Shown here in pieces: positions 5,756-12,267 of a stretch of DNA of 12,267 nt (position 1 is the stretch's first letter; each line of letters begins with the position of its first letter). The stretch is taken from NCBI GenBank assembly GCA_964461135.1, contig CAYWTB010000121.1, positions 1 to 12,267 on the forward strand, written 5' to 3'. The translations under genes were made by a program, and so were the position numbers. The notes beneath the pieces were generated by a model. It was not told the origin of the DNA. It worked only from the letters and a program-made list of their open reading frames with translations, and did no database searches. This DNA comes from RQOF01 sp964461135 (GTDB lineage Bacteria > Calditrichota > Calditrichia > RBG-13-44-9).

Positions 5756-6326
5756 TAGTATTTAAATTGTATGATTTTTGAATACTATAAATCGCACCGG
5801 ACGGTTTCAGCTCGCTCTTCATGACCAGCACTTCCTTCACAGTGATTTCTTGCGGAGGAAAAGTATAGTTGGTAAATTCGTCCATCAGGCGCTCCAGATG
5901 TCCGGCCAAATTAATCCGGGCCACGGTAAGATGAGGCGAAAAATTCCGCTTTTCCTCCGAGAATCCCTGCTTTGCCAAAACCGTTTCTATTTTTTTCTGA
6001 AGGTTGAGCAGTTCAGGAACTCCGCTGCCTTCCACCCCCACCCACAGCACCCGGGGCCTGCGGTTATTGGGAAAGGCACCCATCCCGGCGGCCACCAGTG
6101 AAAATGCCCCGTGCGGCTTCTGAAAAAGCTGATCCATGCCCGCAAACACCCTGGTCAGCTGAACTTCCGACAGATTGCCCAAAAATTTCAGGGTAAGATG
6201 GATGGCGTCCGGCCTGACCCACTTTACATCACGGTTGAGTGATTTCATATGATTAATGAGTTTACCGAGTTCGGCCAGAATCCGCTCCGGCAAAGGAACT
6301 GCTATAAATGTCCTGATTGTTTCCAT
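5751..6326 (-). CDS. thpR: RNA 2',3'-cyclic phosphodiesterase (2H/LigT family)
   Basis: This 191-residue cytoplasmic protein belongs to the 2H phosphoesterase superfamily, long called 2'-5' RNA ligase (LigT), now ThpR. It hydrolyses RNA 2',3'-cyclic phosphates. Both catalytic HxTx motifs are present: HLTLKFLG at 43-50 and HLTVARI at 132-138. The N-terminal RTFIAVPLPERI is typical of the family, and the length is normal (about 175-195). The start at 6326 lies 7 bp after the cinA stop; GTAGAG overlapping the cinA end may serve as a weak ribosome site. This spacing suggests translation from the cinA transcript. The biological role of ThpR in bacteria is unclear, but it is often found next to cinA and recA. 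The stop TGA lies in a TTTGACAGGAT repeat. Confidence 0.93.
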   Translation of the reverse strand: METIRTFIAVPLPERILAELGKLINHMKSLNRDVKWVRPDAIHLTLKFLGNLSEVQLTRVFAGMDQLFQKPHGAFSLVAAGMGAFPNNRRPRVLWVGVEGSGVPELLNLQKKIETVLAKQGFSEEKRNFSPHLTVARINLAGHLERLMDEFTNYTFPPQEITVKEVLVMKSELKPSGAIYSIQKSYNLNTI

Positions 6327-6333
6327 GTTATCT

Positions 6334-7581
6334 TTACTCTACTATTGCCAGGCTGATCAGAAAGCGCCGCGCCATTTCCATGGCGGCCTGGGCTGAACGT
6401 TGCTTGTTCACCTCACGATTTTCACCAAACATGAATTTTCTGGCTTCCACCCGGGAATGATATGCCACGGCGGCATACATCAGCCCCACCGGTTTGGTGG
6501 CGGTACCCCCGGTGGGTCCTGCGATACCTGTGGTGGCCAGACCCATATCGGTTCCGAACGCTTCCTGCACACCCCGGGCCATTTCCCGGGCAACTTCTTC
6601 ACTTACCGCACCCACGGCTTCCAGGGTGGCTGCTTGCACCTTTAAAAACCCTATTTTCGCTTCATTGCTGTAAGCCACTATCCCTCCCATAAAATAACCG
6701 GAACTGCCGGACACGTTAGTGAGCCGGTCCTGCACCAGGCCGCCGGTCACACTTTCGGCAACGGCAATAGTCAGTCCTCTTGAGGTCAACATGTTTCCCA
6801 GGACTGCTTCGAGTTCTCGATTGTCAACAGAATATAAATGATCTCCGATATGAGTATACAAAATATTTTTAAATTTGTCAAATTTTTCTTTATCCTTAAT
6901 ATCATCACCCAACCGGATAATCCGCAGATCCACACCGGTCACTTTGGGCAAAAATGCAATTTCATAGGATGAAAAGGCGGGCATATTTTTCCTGATCCGT
7001 TCATAAATGACCGATTCCGCAATACCGGTGGTGCGGAAAAAGTCCACCTGTACCCGGCATTCGGGACACTTTTTCCGCAGAAAGGGAATTACACTCTCTT
7101 CCATAATGGATTCCATTTCGCGGGGTACACCCGGTAGAACAAAAACCAGCCGGTTCTCGGGTCGGAAAAGCAAACCCGGTGCGGTGCCCAGCGGGTTGGC
7201 AATAAGTTCGGCGGACTGCGGGACCATGGCCTGCCCGCGGTTTACGGCAGGCATTGTGATACCCCTCTTCTCAAATCTTTGCTGTATATTCCGGAAAACA
7301 TCTTCGTTATAGACCAGTTCGCTGTTGAAAAATTCAGCCATCACATTTTTGGTGATATCATCATGGGTGGGACCAAGTCCCCCGGTAACAATTACCACCT
7401 CCGAGCGGTCCAATGCCGGTGCCAGTGCGCCCTTGATCTCTTCTGCACGGTCACGCAGCGAGTGCTCGCTGGTAACCATTACGCCGGATTCATGAAGCCT
7501 GCGGGCGATGTACGACGCATTGGTATTTACGGTGCTTCCGTTCAGTAATTCATTTCCGATGGATATTATTTCGGCATTCAT
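6334..7581 (-). CDS. cinA: CinA: MoCF-type pyrophosphatase / NMN amidohydrolase
   Basis: This 415-residue two-domain protein is full length. Residues 1 to about 170 form the MoaB/MogA-like (MoCF) domain, with IISIGNELLNGSTVNTNA (5-22), VTGGLGPTHDDITK (65-78) and VFVLPGVPREM (147-157). A linker region leads to the C-terminal PncC domain from about 255, with AVAESVTGG (273-281, likely nucleophile S277), YFMGGIVAYSNEAK (296-309) and ATTGIAGPTGGT (349-360). Known CinA proteins of this build combine ADP-ribose pyrophosphatase and nicotinamide mononucleotide deamidase in pyridine-nucleotide salvage. The name comes from competence- and damage-inducible expression in streptococci. AGGAG at 7587-7591, five bases upstream, fixes the start. 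It heads the minus-strand run cinA-thpR-recA-recX. Confidence 0.97.
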   Translation of the reverse strand: MNAEIISIGNELLNGSTVNTNASYIARRLHESGVMVTSEHSLRDRAEEIKGALAPALDRSEVVIVTGGLGPTHDDITKNVMAEFFNSELVYNEDVFRNIQQRFEKRGITMPAVNRGQAMVPQSAELIANPLGTAPGLLFRPENRLVFVLPGVPREMESIMEESVIPFLRKKCPECRVQVDFFRTTGIAESVIYERIRKNMPAFSSYEIAFLPKVTGVDLRIIRLGDDIKDKEKFDKFKNILYTHIGDHLYSVDNRELEAVLGNMLTSRGLTIAVAESVTGGLVQDRLTNVSGSSGYFMGGIVAYSNEAKIGFLKVQAATLEAVGAVSEEVAREMARGVQEAFGTDMGLATTGIAGPTGGTATKPVGLMYAAVAYHSRVEARKFMFGENREVNKQRSAQAAMEMARRFLISLAIVE

Positions 7582-7586
7582 TTGAT

Positions 7587-7591
7587 CTCCT
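7587..7591 (-). promoter_or_regulatory. cinA ribosome binding site
   Basis: AGGAG on the minus strand, five bases before the ATG at 7581. It is one of the two strongest Shine-Dalgarno sites in the window. Confidence 0.7.
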
Positions 7592-7605
7592 GAAAAATCT
7601 TCAAA

Positions 7606-7634
7606 CGTATAAATATAGAAAATATCTTTTTCAA
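7606..7634 (-). promoter_or_regulatory. Candidate cinA-thpR promoter
   Basis: On the minus strand TTGAAA (7629-7634) is followed after 17 bp by TATACG (7606-7611). An overlapping TTATAC gives 16-bp spacing. The transcript would begin about 20 bases before the cinA ATG. A poly-A/poly-T tract directly upstream could act as an UP-like element. Confidence 0.45.
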
Positions 7635-7961
7635 AAAAAAGTCCGCTGTATCAGTTTCCGGTGCCGGGAAATTTTAACGGTTGTTATCCGGGAACAGTCA
7701 TTTGAATACTACAGAGAGATTTCAATAATCTCAGCGGCAAGATTATATGGGAGGTAATAACATTTTTTCTAAAAAAACACCCGTATCTGACGATAATGGG
7801 ATGGTGGTTACCATTAAATTCGCTGATTTACTAACTCAGGGTATCTGCAATTTTAAAATCAGAGACTAATGCGATTATTTATTTTATTGACTTTGTGTCT
7901 ATCATAAACAGGTTTAATTTCCAGCTACCGAAATATGCCAGAATTTTAAATTTGGGTTTGC

Positions 7962-7990
7962 TTGATTTTTATGTGGCATTTTGATAAATT
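7962..7990 (+). promoter_or_regulatory. Candidate promoter of the Ig-repeat gene
   Basis: TTGATT (7962-7967) and TAAATT (7985-7990) are separated by 17 bp, about 50 bases before the start codon. Both match 4 of 6 consensus bases. A Bacteroidota-like -7 element, TAAATTTG, occurs at 7947-7954, but without a matching TTTG at the expected upstream distance. AT-richness makes either call tentative. Confidence 0.25.
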
Positions 7991-8029
7991 TTAAGATAAT
8001 ATTTTCATCTACCTATCAGACTTATAACC

Positions 8030-8034
8030 AGGGG
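8030..8034 (+). promoter_or_regulatory. Ribosome binding site deciding the Ig-repeat gene start
   Basis: AGGGG lies seven bases before ATG 8042. The in-frame TTG at 8039 would be only four bases away, so ATG 8042 is the better start. Confidence 0.6.
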
Positions 8035-8041
8035 ATCCTTG

Positions 8042-11000
8042 ATGAAAACCTATTACACTTATATCCAAATTATATTTTTGATTCTTTTCGCGGCAATGGG
8101 CACCAGTACCTCCCATGCACAGCACGCAACGGCGGAATTTATTACCAGCCTGCCTACGCCCACGCTGGATGGAGACATTGCCGTCAAGGATGGCGAACGT
8201 TTTGTCACTTACCGTAATAACTACCTTTTTACCGTAAATTTCTGGATAGGGGTGCAGGTCTGGGATGTCTCCAATATTGAATCTCCCCGGAAAGTTTCGT
8301 TTATCAAAACCAGTGATATGGTTTACCATGTGGCACTGTACGAAAACAGATTATTTGCAGCTAACAAGGCGGAAGGAGTAGTTGTATTTGACATCTCCAA
8401 TATTGAAAGGCCATATGAGGTGGCCAGGATTAAAACACCGGGAGATGCCTACTGGGTGGATATTAATTATCCATACATGTATGTGGCGCTGGGAAAAGAA
8501 GGATTTTGTGTGATGGATATCAGCAATCTTAATGATGCCAGAACCCTTTCTCTGGAAATTCCCGAAACCTGGGTATGGAGCCTGAAATATCGGGACAATA
8601 AACTTTATGTGGCAGCCAAACAGGGCGGATTGCTTATTTATGATGCCAGCAATCCCTCCAACCTCATTAAGATTACTCAGTATAAAACCGGTTTTCATGC
8701 CCTGCAATTCCAGCTGGAAGATAATCTGGCTTACATTGCAGATGGTCCCGGAGGCTTGCTCATTCTGGATATTTCGGCCCCCCGGCTTCCCAAGGAAATC
8801 GGACGATTCGAAACTGAGGGATTCACCCACCATGTATTCAAAAGCGGAAATTATGCCTATTTATCCAACCGGGAAATGGGTCTTCTGATTGTCAAGGTCA
8901 ATGACCCGGCACATCCCCGGCTGGAAGCCCGCTACGTGACTGACAGTGAAACCTATGCCTCCTTTAAAGAGGATGTATATGTTTTTCTGTCTTCCGATAC
9001 TAAAACGGAAATTTTGCGTCATAACAACCAACCGGAACTGGAACCCCTGGCTGACTTTTCCATCGACGAAAACACCAATTCTGTCCTGCAGCTTAACGCC
9101 AGCGATCCGGACGGGGATGCCATCTATTTCGAGAGCCGGAATCTGCCCCCCGGTTCCGAGTTCAATACCAATACGGGCTTATTTACCTGGACACCAACTT
9201 ATGAGCAGTCCGGAGTATATCCCAACATAATTTTTACCGTTATCGAGAAAACCGGCAGCAAACTGAGCGATTCCGACACCATCACCATTACGGTAAACCA
9301 TGTAAACCGGCTGCCGGAACTTCCACCCATTGCCAACGTCACCATACCGGAAGATTCCCTGCTGACCATTCAGGTACCGGAAGGATCCGATCCCGATAAA
9401 GAAGATATCGGAAACCTTTCCTACCGGGTTGAGAATGCACCGCAGGGAGCAGCTTTCAATGCCAGCGACCGGGTTTTTCAAATGAAACCCACCTTTGATC
9501 AATCAGGTGCCTATATTGTGGATTTTGTGCTGGATGATGGCGCGGGAGGTGTTGATCGCGAGGCTGTTACCATTACCGTCACCCATGTGGACCGCTCACC
9601 GCTGATTGCCGGAATCACCGATCAGGTCATGAACGAAGCGCAGCCCCTCAGCCTGTCCTTAAGTGGAGAGGAACCGGATAGAGAAGATCGGGACAAGATC
9701 AGTTTTTCCATGTTCAACCTGCCCGCCGGGGCAACCTTCGATGCGGCAACCCATCAATTCAGCTGGACTCCCTCTTACGAACAATCCGGGAATTATGATA
9801 ACATTGGGGCCGTGATGAAAGCCGGCAAACTCTCTGATACCACCTACTTCACCATAACCGTGAATCACGCCAACCGGCCGCCGCTGTTAACAGCCATCGG
9901 GGATCAGGTGAGCGATGAAAGCAAAACGCTGACCTTCATCATCAGTGGTTCCGATTCCGATAAGGAGGACACCGGAAAACTGACTTATAGTGCAGAAAAT
10001 CTGCCCCCGGGAGCGGTATTTAATCCCGATTCTCTGAAATTCAGCTGGACGCCGACCTATGAGCAATCCGGTGCCTATTCCGACATCATCTTCAAAGTAC
10101 AGGATCCGCAGGGTTTGACCGATCAGAAATCCATTTCCATTACCATAAACCACGTGAACCGTCCGCCGGTTCTGGCAGAGATTCCTCCCCAGACGGTGGA
10201 CGAAAATATGGCTTTACAGGTTCCGTTATCAGCCAGCGATCCTGACCGGGAGGACAGCGGCAAACTGACTTTTTCATCAGCCAATCTTCCCCTGGGGGCT
10301 ATCCTGGATGCCAGCTCGGGTATGTTTAACTGGACGCCCGGCTACGACCAGTCCGGACAGTATGCATACACCTTCACCGTCAGTGACGGTCGGCTGAACG
10401 ACAGTAAAACCATGCCGGTAACAGTGAATCATGTGAACCGGCCACCGGTGCTGGCAGATGTCGCTAACCAGACTGTGGATGAAAATTCGATCCTGTCTTT
10501 CACCGTTTCAGGAAGCGATCCGGATCAGGAAGATGATGGAAAACTGGTATTTTCCGCCCAGAATTTACCGACCGGAGCGACCTTTAATCCACAGACACTT
10601 GCCTTTACCTGGACGCCTACCTACGATCAATCCGGATTTTATGATAAGATTGTTTTCCGGGTAACTGATCCGGCCGGGCTGATGAATGAAAAAACCATCC
10701 ATATTGTGGTTAATCATGTAAACCGGCCGCCTGAACTGGCTGCTGTTGCGGCTATTACCGGCGATGAAGAACAACCGGTCAGTTTCACCCTGCAGGGCTC
10801 GGACCCCGACAGGGAGGATGACGGTAAGTTGACCTACCACATTTCAAACCTTCCCGCCGGTGCAACAATGAGCAGCACCAAAGGTGACTTCAGCTGGACC
10901 CCCACTTATGACCAGAGCGGGAAATATGTCCTGCAGGCCCAGGTAACCGATTCTGCCGGGCTAAATGCCGGAACAGAGATATCAATAACCATTAATAACG

Positions 11001-12166
11001 TGAATCGTCCGCCGGAAGCCGCTCAAATGGAACCGGTTACCGGCCGGGAAAACGAGCTGCTTGCTTTCACCCTTAAGGTGAGTGACCCGGATAAGGAGGA
11101 CCAGGGGAAATTGTCGGTAACCACCACCGGCCTTCCTGCCGGAATGCAGCTGGATGCAAACACCGGAGAAATTTCCTGGACGCCAACATATGACCAGAGC
11201 GGCACTTATAACCTGAATTACACCATAATGGACAGCTTTGGCGCCACGGCCGACGGCAGCATATCTGTACAGATTGAGAATGTTAATCGCCCACCCACCC
11301 ATCCCCCAGCGAAATCGTTAATCGGGGTTTTAAACCATGTAAATTTATCCCTTTTTACCCAATCAAGTGATACCCATAAAGGAAATGTGGGAAAAAAAAC
11401 ATATTCTCTGGAAAATCTGCCGGCCGGAGCCACTTTTGATCCCGCCACGCGCTCCTTTCAATGGACTCCCACTTACGAGCAGGCGGGAACGTATAATCTG
11501 GTCTACCGGGTGTCCGATACCGGCGGTCTTAAGGCCGAAGTTCCCCTTACCATCACCATTGCCAATGTGGACCGTGAACCGTCGCTGTCAACTGTTGCTC
11601 CCATGGAAGCTAACGAAGGGGAATCCTTCAGCCGCACTCTTCCGGAAGCCAGCGATCCGGATAAAGAGGATGCCGGCAAACTCAGCTATGAAGTAAAAGA
11701 CCTTCCTCCCGGTGCCAATTTTAACAGCAGCAGGACCATAACCTGGACGCCGCGTTATGACCAGGCAGGGGATTATACCATGACATATATGGTGAAAGAC
11801 CCGCAGGGACTGTCTGCCCAGACGGGGGTCTCCATAAATGTTAAAAATGTAAACCGTCCTCCTACCATGACGAGTATAGGCAACAAAACCGTGAAAGAAG
11901 GAGAGGCGCTTTCTTTTACGATAGATGCGGATGACCCGGATGGGGAAGATCAGGGAAAAGTAACGCTGACGGTAAACAATCTTCCGTCGGGAGCCAACTT
12001 TAATGGTTCCAGCCGGACCTTTACATGGATCCCCCGCCAGGATCAGCAGGGCAATTACACGGTCACATTTGTGGCCCGTGATCCAGGAGGAGAATCCTCC
12101 CAAATCTCGGTGAATATCACGGTGGAAGATGTACCGCCACCCACGCCACCGGAGCAGAATAATTGA
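8042..12166 (+). CDS. Secreted LVIVD beta-propeller / tandem Ig-like repeat protein
   Basis: This is a 1374-residue exported protein. Residues 1-27 are a Sec signal peptide (hydrophobic IQIIFLILFAAMG, likely cut after SHA). Residues about 45-329 carry LVIVD repeats, with strands such as VVVFDISN, LLIYDASN and LLILDISA recurring every 42 residues. They should form a beta-propeller of six or seven blades. Residues 330 to about 1364 are 11 Ig/cadherin-like repeats of 93-95 residues (He_PIG type). Their consensus is SDPDxEDxGKL, NLPxGAxF, FxWTPTYDQSG and a closing TVNHVNRPP. The protein ends in a proline-rich VPPPTPPEQNN, with no visible sorting domain, anchor or LPXTG. A cell-surface or matrix adhesion/structural role is inferred, and the partner is unknown. 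ATG 8042 is preferred over the in-frame TTG 8039 because AGGGG lies seven bases upstream. It stands alone, with its own terminator. Confidence 0.9.
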   Translation: MKTYYTYIQIIFLILFAAMGTSTSHAQHATAEFITSLPTPTLDGDIAVKDGERFVTYRNNYLFTVNFWIGVQVWDVSNIESPRKVSFIKTSDMVYHVALYENRLFAANKAEGVVVFDISNIERPYEVARIKTPGDAYWVDINYPYMYVALGKEGFCVMDISNLNDARTLSLEIPETWVWSLKYRDNKLYVAAKQGGLLIYDASNPSNLIKITQYKTGFHALQFQLEDNLAYIADGPGGLLILDISAPRLPKEIGRFETEGFTHHVFKSGNYAYLSNREMGLLIVKVNDPAHPRLEARYVTDSETYASFKEDVYVFLSSDTKTEILRHNNQPELEPLADFSIDENTNSVLQLNASDPDGDAIYFESRNLPPGSEFNTNTGLFTWTPTYEQSGVYPNIIFTVIEKTGSKLSDSDTITITVNHVNRLPELPPIANVTIPEDSLLTIQVPEGSDPDKEDIGNLSYRVENAPQGAAFNASDRVFQMKPTFDQSGAYIVDFVLDDGAGGVDREAVTITVTHVDRSPLIAGITDQVMNEAQPLSLSLSGEEPDREDRDKISFSMFNLPAGATFDAATHQFSWTPSYEQSGNYDNIGAVMKAGKLSDTTYFTITVNHANRPPLLTAIGDQVSDESKTLTFIISGSDSDKEDTGKLTYSAENLPPGAVFNPDSLKFSWTPTYEQSGAYSDIIFKVQDPQGLTDQKSISITINHVNRPPVLAEIPPQTVDENMALQVPLSASDPDREDSGKLTFSSANLPLGAILDASSGMFNWTPGYDQSGQYAYTFTVSDGRLNDSKTMPVTVNHVNRPPVLADVANQTVDENSILSFTVSGSDPDQEDDGKLVFSAQNLPTGATFNPQTLAFTWTPTYDQSGFYDKIVFRVTDPAGLMNEKTIHIVVNHVNRPPELAAVAAITGDEEQPVSFTLQGSDPDREDDGKLTYHISNLPAGATMSSTKGDFSWTPTYDQSGKYVLQAQVTDSAGLNAGTEISITINNVNRPPEAAQMEPVTGRENELLAFTLKVSDPDKEDQGKLSVTTTGLPAGMQLDANTGEISWTPTYDQSGTYNLNYTIMDSFGATADGSISVQIENVNRPPTHPPAKSLIGVLNHVNLSLFTQSSDTHKGNVGKKTYSLENLPAGATFDPATRSFQWTPTYEQAGTYNLVYRVSDTGGLKAEVPLTITIANVDREPSLSTVAPMEANEGESFSRTLPEASDPDKEDAGKLSYEVKDLPPGANFNSSRTITWTPRYDQAGDYTMTYMVKDPQGLSAQTGVSINVKNVNRPPTMTSIGNKTVKEGEALSFTIDADDPDGEDQGKVTLTVNNLPSGANFNGSSRTFTWIPRQDQQGNYTVTFVARDPGGESSQISVNITVEDVPPPTPPEQNN
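8174..9028 (+). repeat. LVIVD repeat array (beta-propeller) inside the secreted protein
   Basis: The signature strand-turn recurs at residues 71 (VQVWDVSN), 113 (VVVFDISN), 155 (FCVMDISN), 197 (LLIYDASN), 239 (LLILDISA), 281 (LLIVKVND) and, degenerate, 322 (TEILRHNN). The spacing is five times 42 and then 41 residues, i.e. 126 bp of DNA. The regular period implies blade duplication. The last repeat has lost the D-I-S-N signature, as expected for a closing blade. Confidence 0.8.
9029..12133 (+). repeat. Eleven tandem Ig/cadherin-like repeats (about 282 bp each)
   Basis: Repeat starts fall at 9029, 9311, 9596, 9878, 10163, 10442, 10727, 11009, 11291, 11576 and 11858. That is 93-95 residues per unit, each closed by a VNHVNRPP-like linker. 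Repeat 1 is short in the acidic loop (SDPDGDAIYF). Repeat 2 has MKP for WTP. Repeat 9 lacks the acidic motif. Repeat 11 has WIPRQDQQG. The DNA of the units has diverged clearly, so the array is not a recent expansion. Confidence 0.85.
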
Positions 12167-12187
12167 AATTATATTACTTCCGGAGAG

Positions 12188-12217
12188 AGGCCTCCCCACA
12201 ACAGGGAGGCCTTTTTT
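12188..12217 (+). terminator. Rho-independent terminator after the Ig-repeat gene
   Basis: AGGCCTCCC (12188-12196) pairs perfectly with GGGAGGCCT (12204-12212) around a 7-base loop (CACAACA), followed by a T-run (12212-12217). It starts 21 bases after the TAA stop. It is the strongest terminator in the window. Confidence 0.92.
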
Positions 12218-12267
12218 CTCGACTTTGACAGTTACGGGCCATTTTAGGGATTTCCTGAATTCAAAAA

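Larger units (their letters stand above)
7582..8041. other. Divergent spacer between cinA and the Ig-repeat gene
   Basis: This 460-bp, very AT-rich spacer holds the cinA promoter and ribosome site at its left end. A candidate promoter and ribosome site for the large gene lie at its right end. In the middle (about 7660-7880) I see no gene, strong hairpin or repeat. A 40-codon frame at 7747-7869 lacks a ribosome site and recognisable sequence. Confidence 0.55.

Noticed and set aside
7747..7869. A 40-codon plus-strand frame starting MGGNNIFSKKTP in the cinA/Ig-gene spacer
   Set aside because: There is no Shine-Dalgarno site, no recognised sequence and no conserved context. It could be a gene remnant but cannot be supported.
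11588..12199. A 203-codon minus-strand open frame over the last Ig repeats
   Set aside because: It mirrors the repeat period of the real gene and runs through the terminator. There is no ribosome site and no known motif.

Overview
The window looks like ordinary bacterial chromosome with mid-range GC coding DNA and AT-rich spacers. The gene set (secreted LVIVD/Ig-repeat protein, NhaC antiporter with an exported N-terminal domain, cinA-thpR-recA-recX run) and the weak or missing Shine-Dalgarno sites at some genes would fit an uncultured lineage of the FCB side of the tree (Calditrichota, Marinimicrobia or Ignavibacteria-like). That placement is inference from gene style only; no rRNA or taxonomic marker was compared. 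No tRNA, rRNA, CRISPR array, IS element or phage gene was seen.

Layout. (1) Positions 1-153 hold a branched inverted-repeat element next to the 3' end of a radical SAM protein gene of the TIGR01212/YhcC type (154-1134, minus). (2) A 306-bp divergent spacer with candidate promoters in both directions leads to an NhaC-type Na+/H+ antiporter (1441-3432, plus). (3) Convergent to it is a minus-strand DNA-repair/competence block, in transcription order cinA (7581-6334), thpR (6326-5751), recA (5622-4549) and recX (4135-3503). cinA and thpR are 7 bp apart and look co-transcribed. recA appears to have its own promoter, overlapped by a GTTC-N7-GAAC palindrome that is a candidate SOS operator. recX is separated from recA by 413 bp of short-period repeats and potential secondary structure. 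(4) After a 460-bp divergent spacer, one large plus-strand gene (8042-12166) encodes a secreted protein with a beta-propeller of LVIVD repeats at an almost exact 42-residue period, then 11 tandem Ig/cadherin-like repeats of 93-95 residues. A strong rho-independent terminator (12188-12217) closes it.

How the parts relate. RecA is the recombinase and SOS co-protease and RecX its modulator. CinA (pyrophosphatase plus NMN deamidase) and ThpR (2H phosphodiesterase) commonly travel with recA. The antiporter, the radical SAM protein and the giant surface protein look like unrelated neighbours.

I found no clear undescribed multi-gene system. The most interesting signals are non-coding or sub-domain: the branched element at 20-150, the palindrome in the recA promoter, a repeat family that supplies the stop codons of two converging genes, the 7-bp and 9-bp microrepeats around recX-recA, and one Ig repeat whose acidic calcium-type motif has been removed by what look like single-base substitutions.
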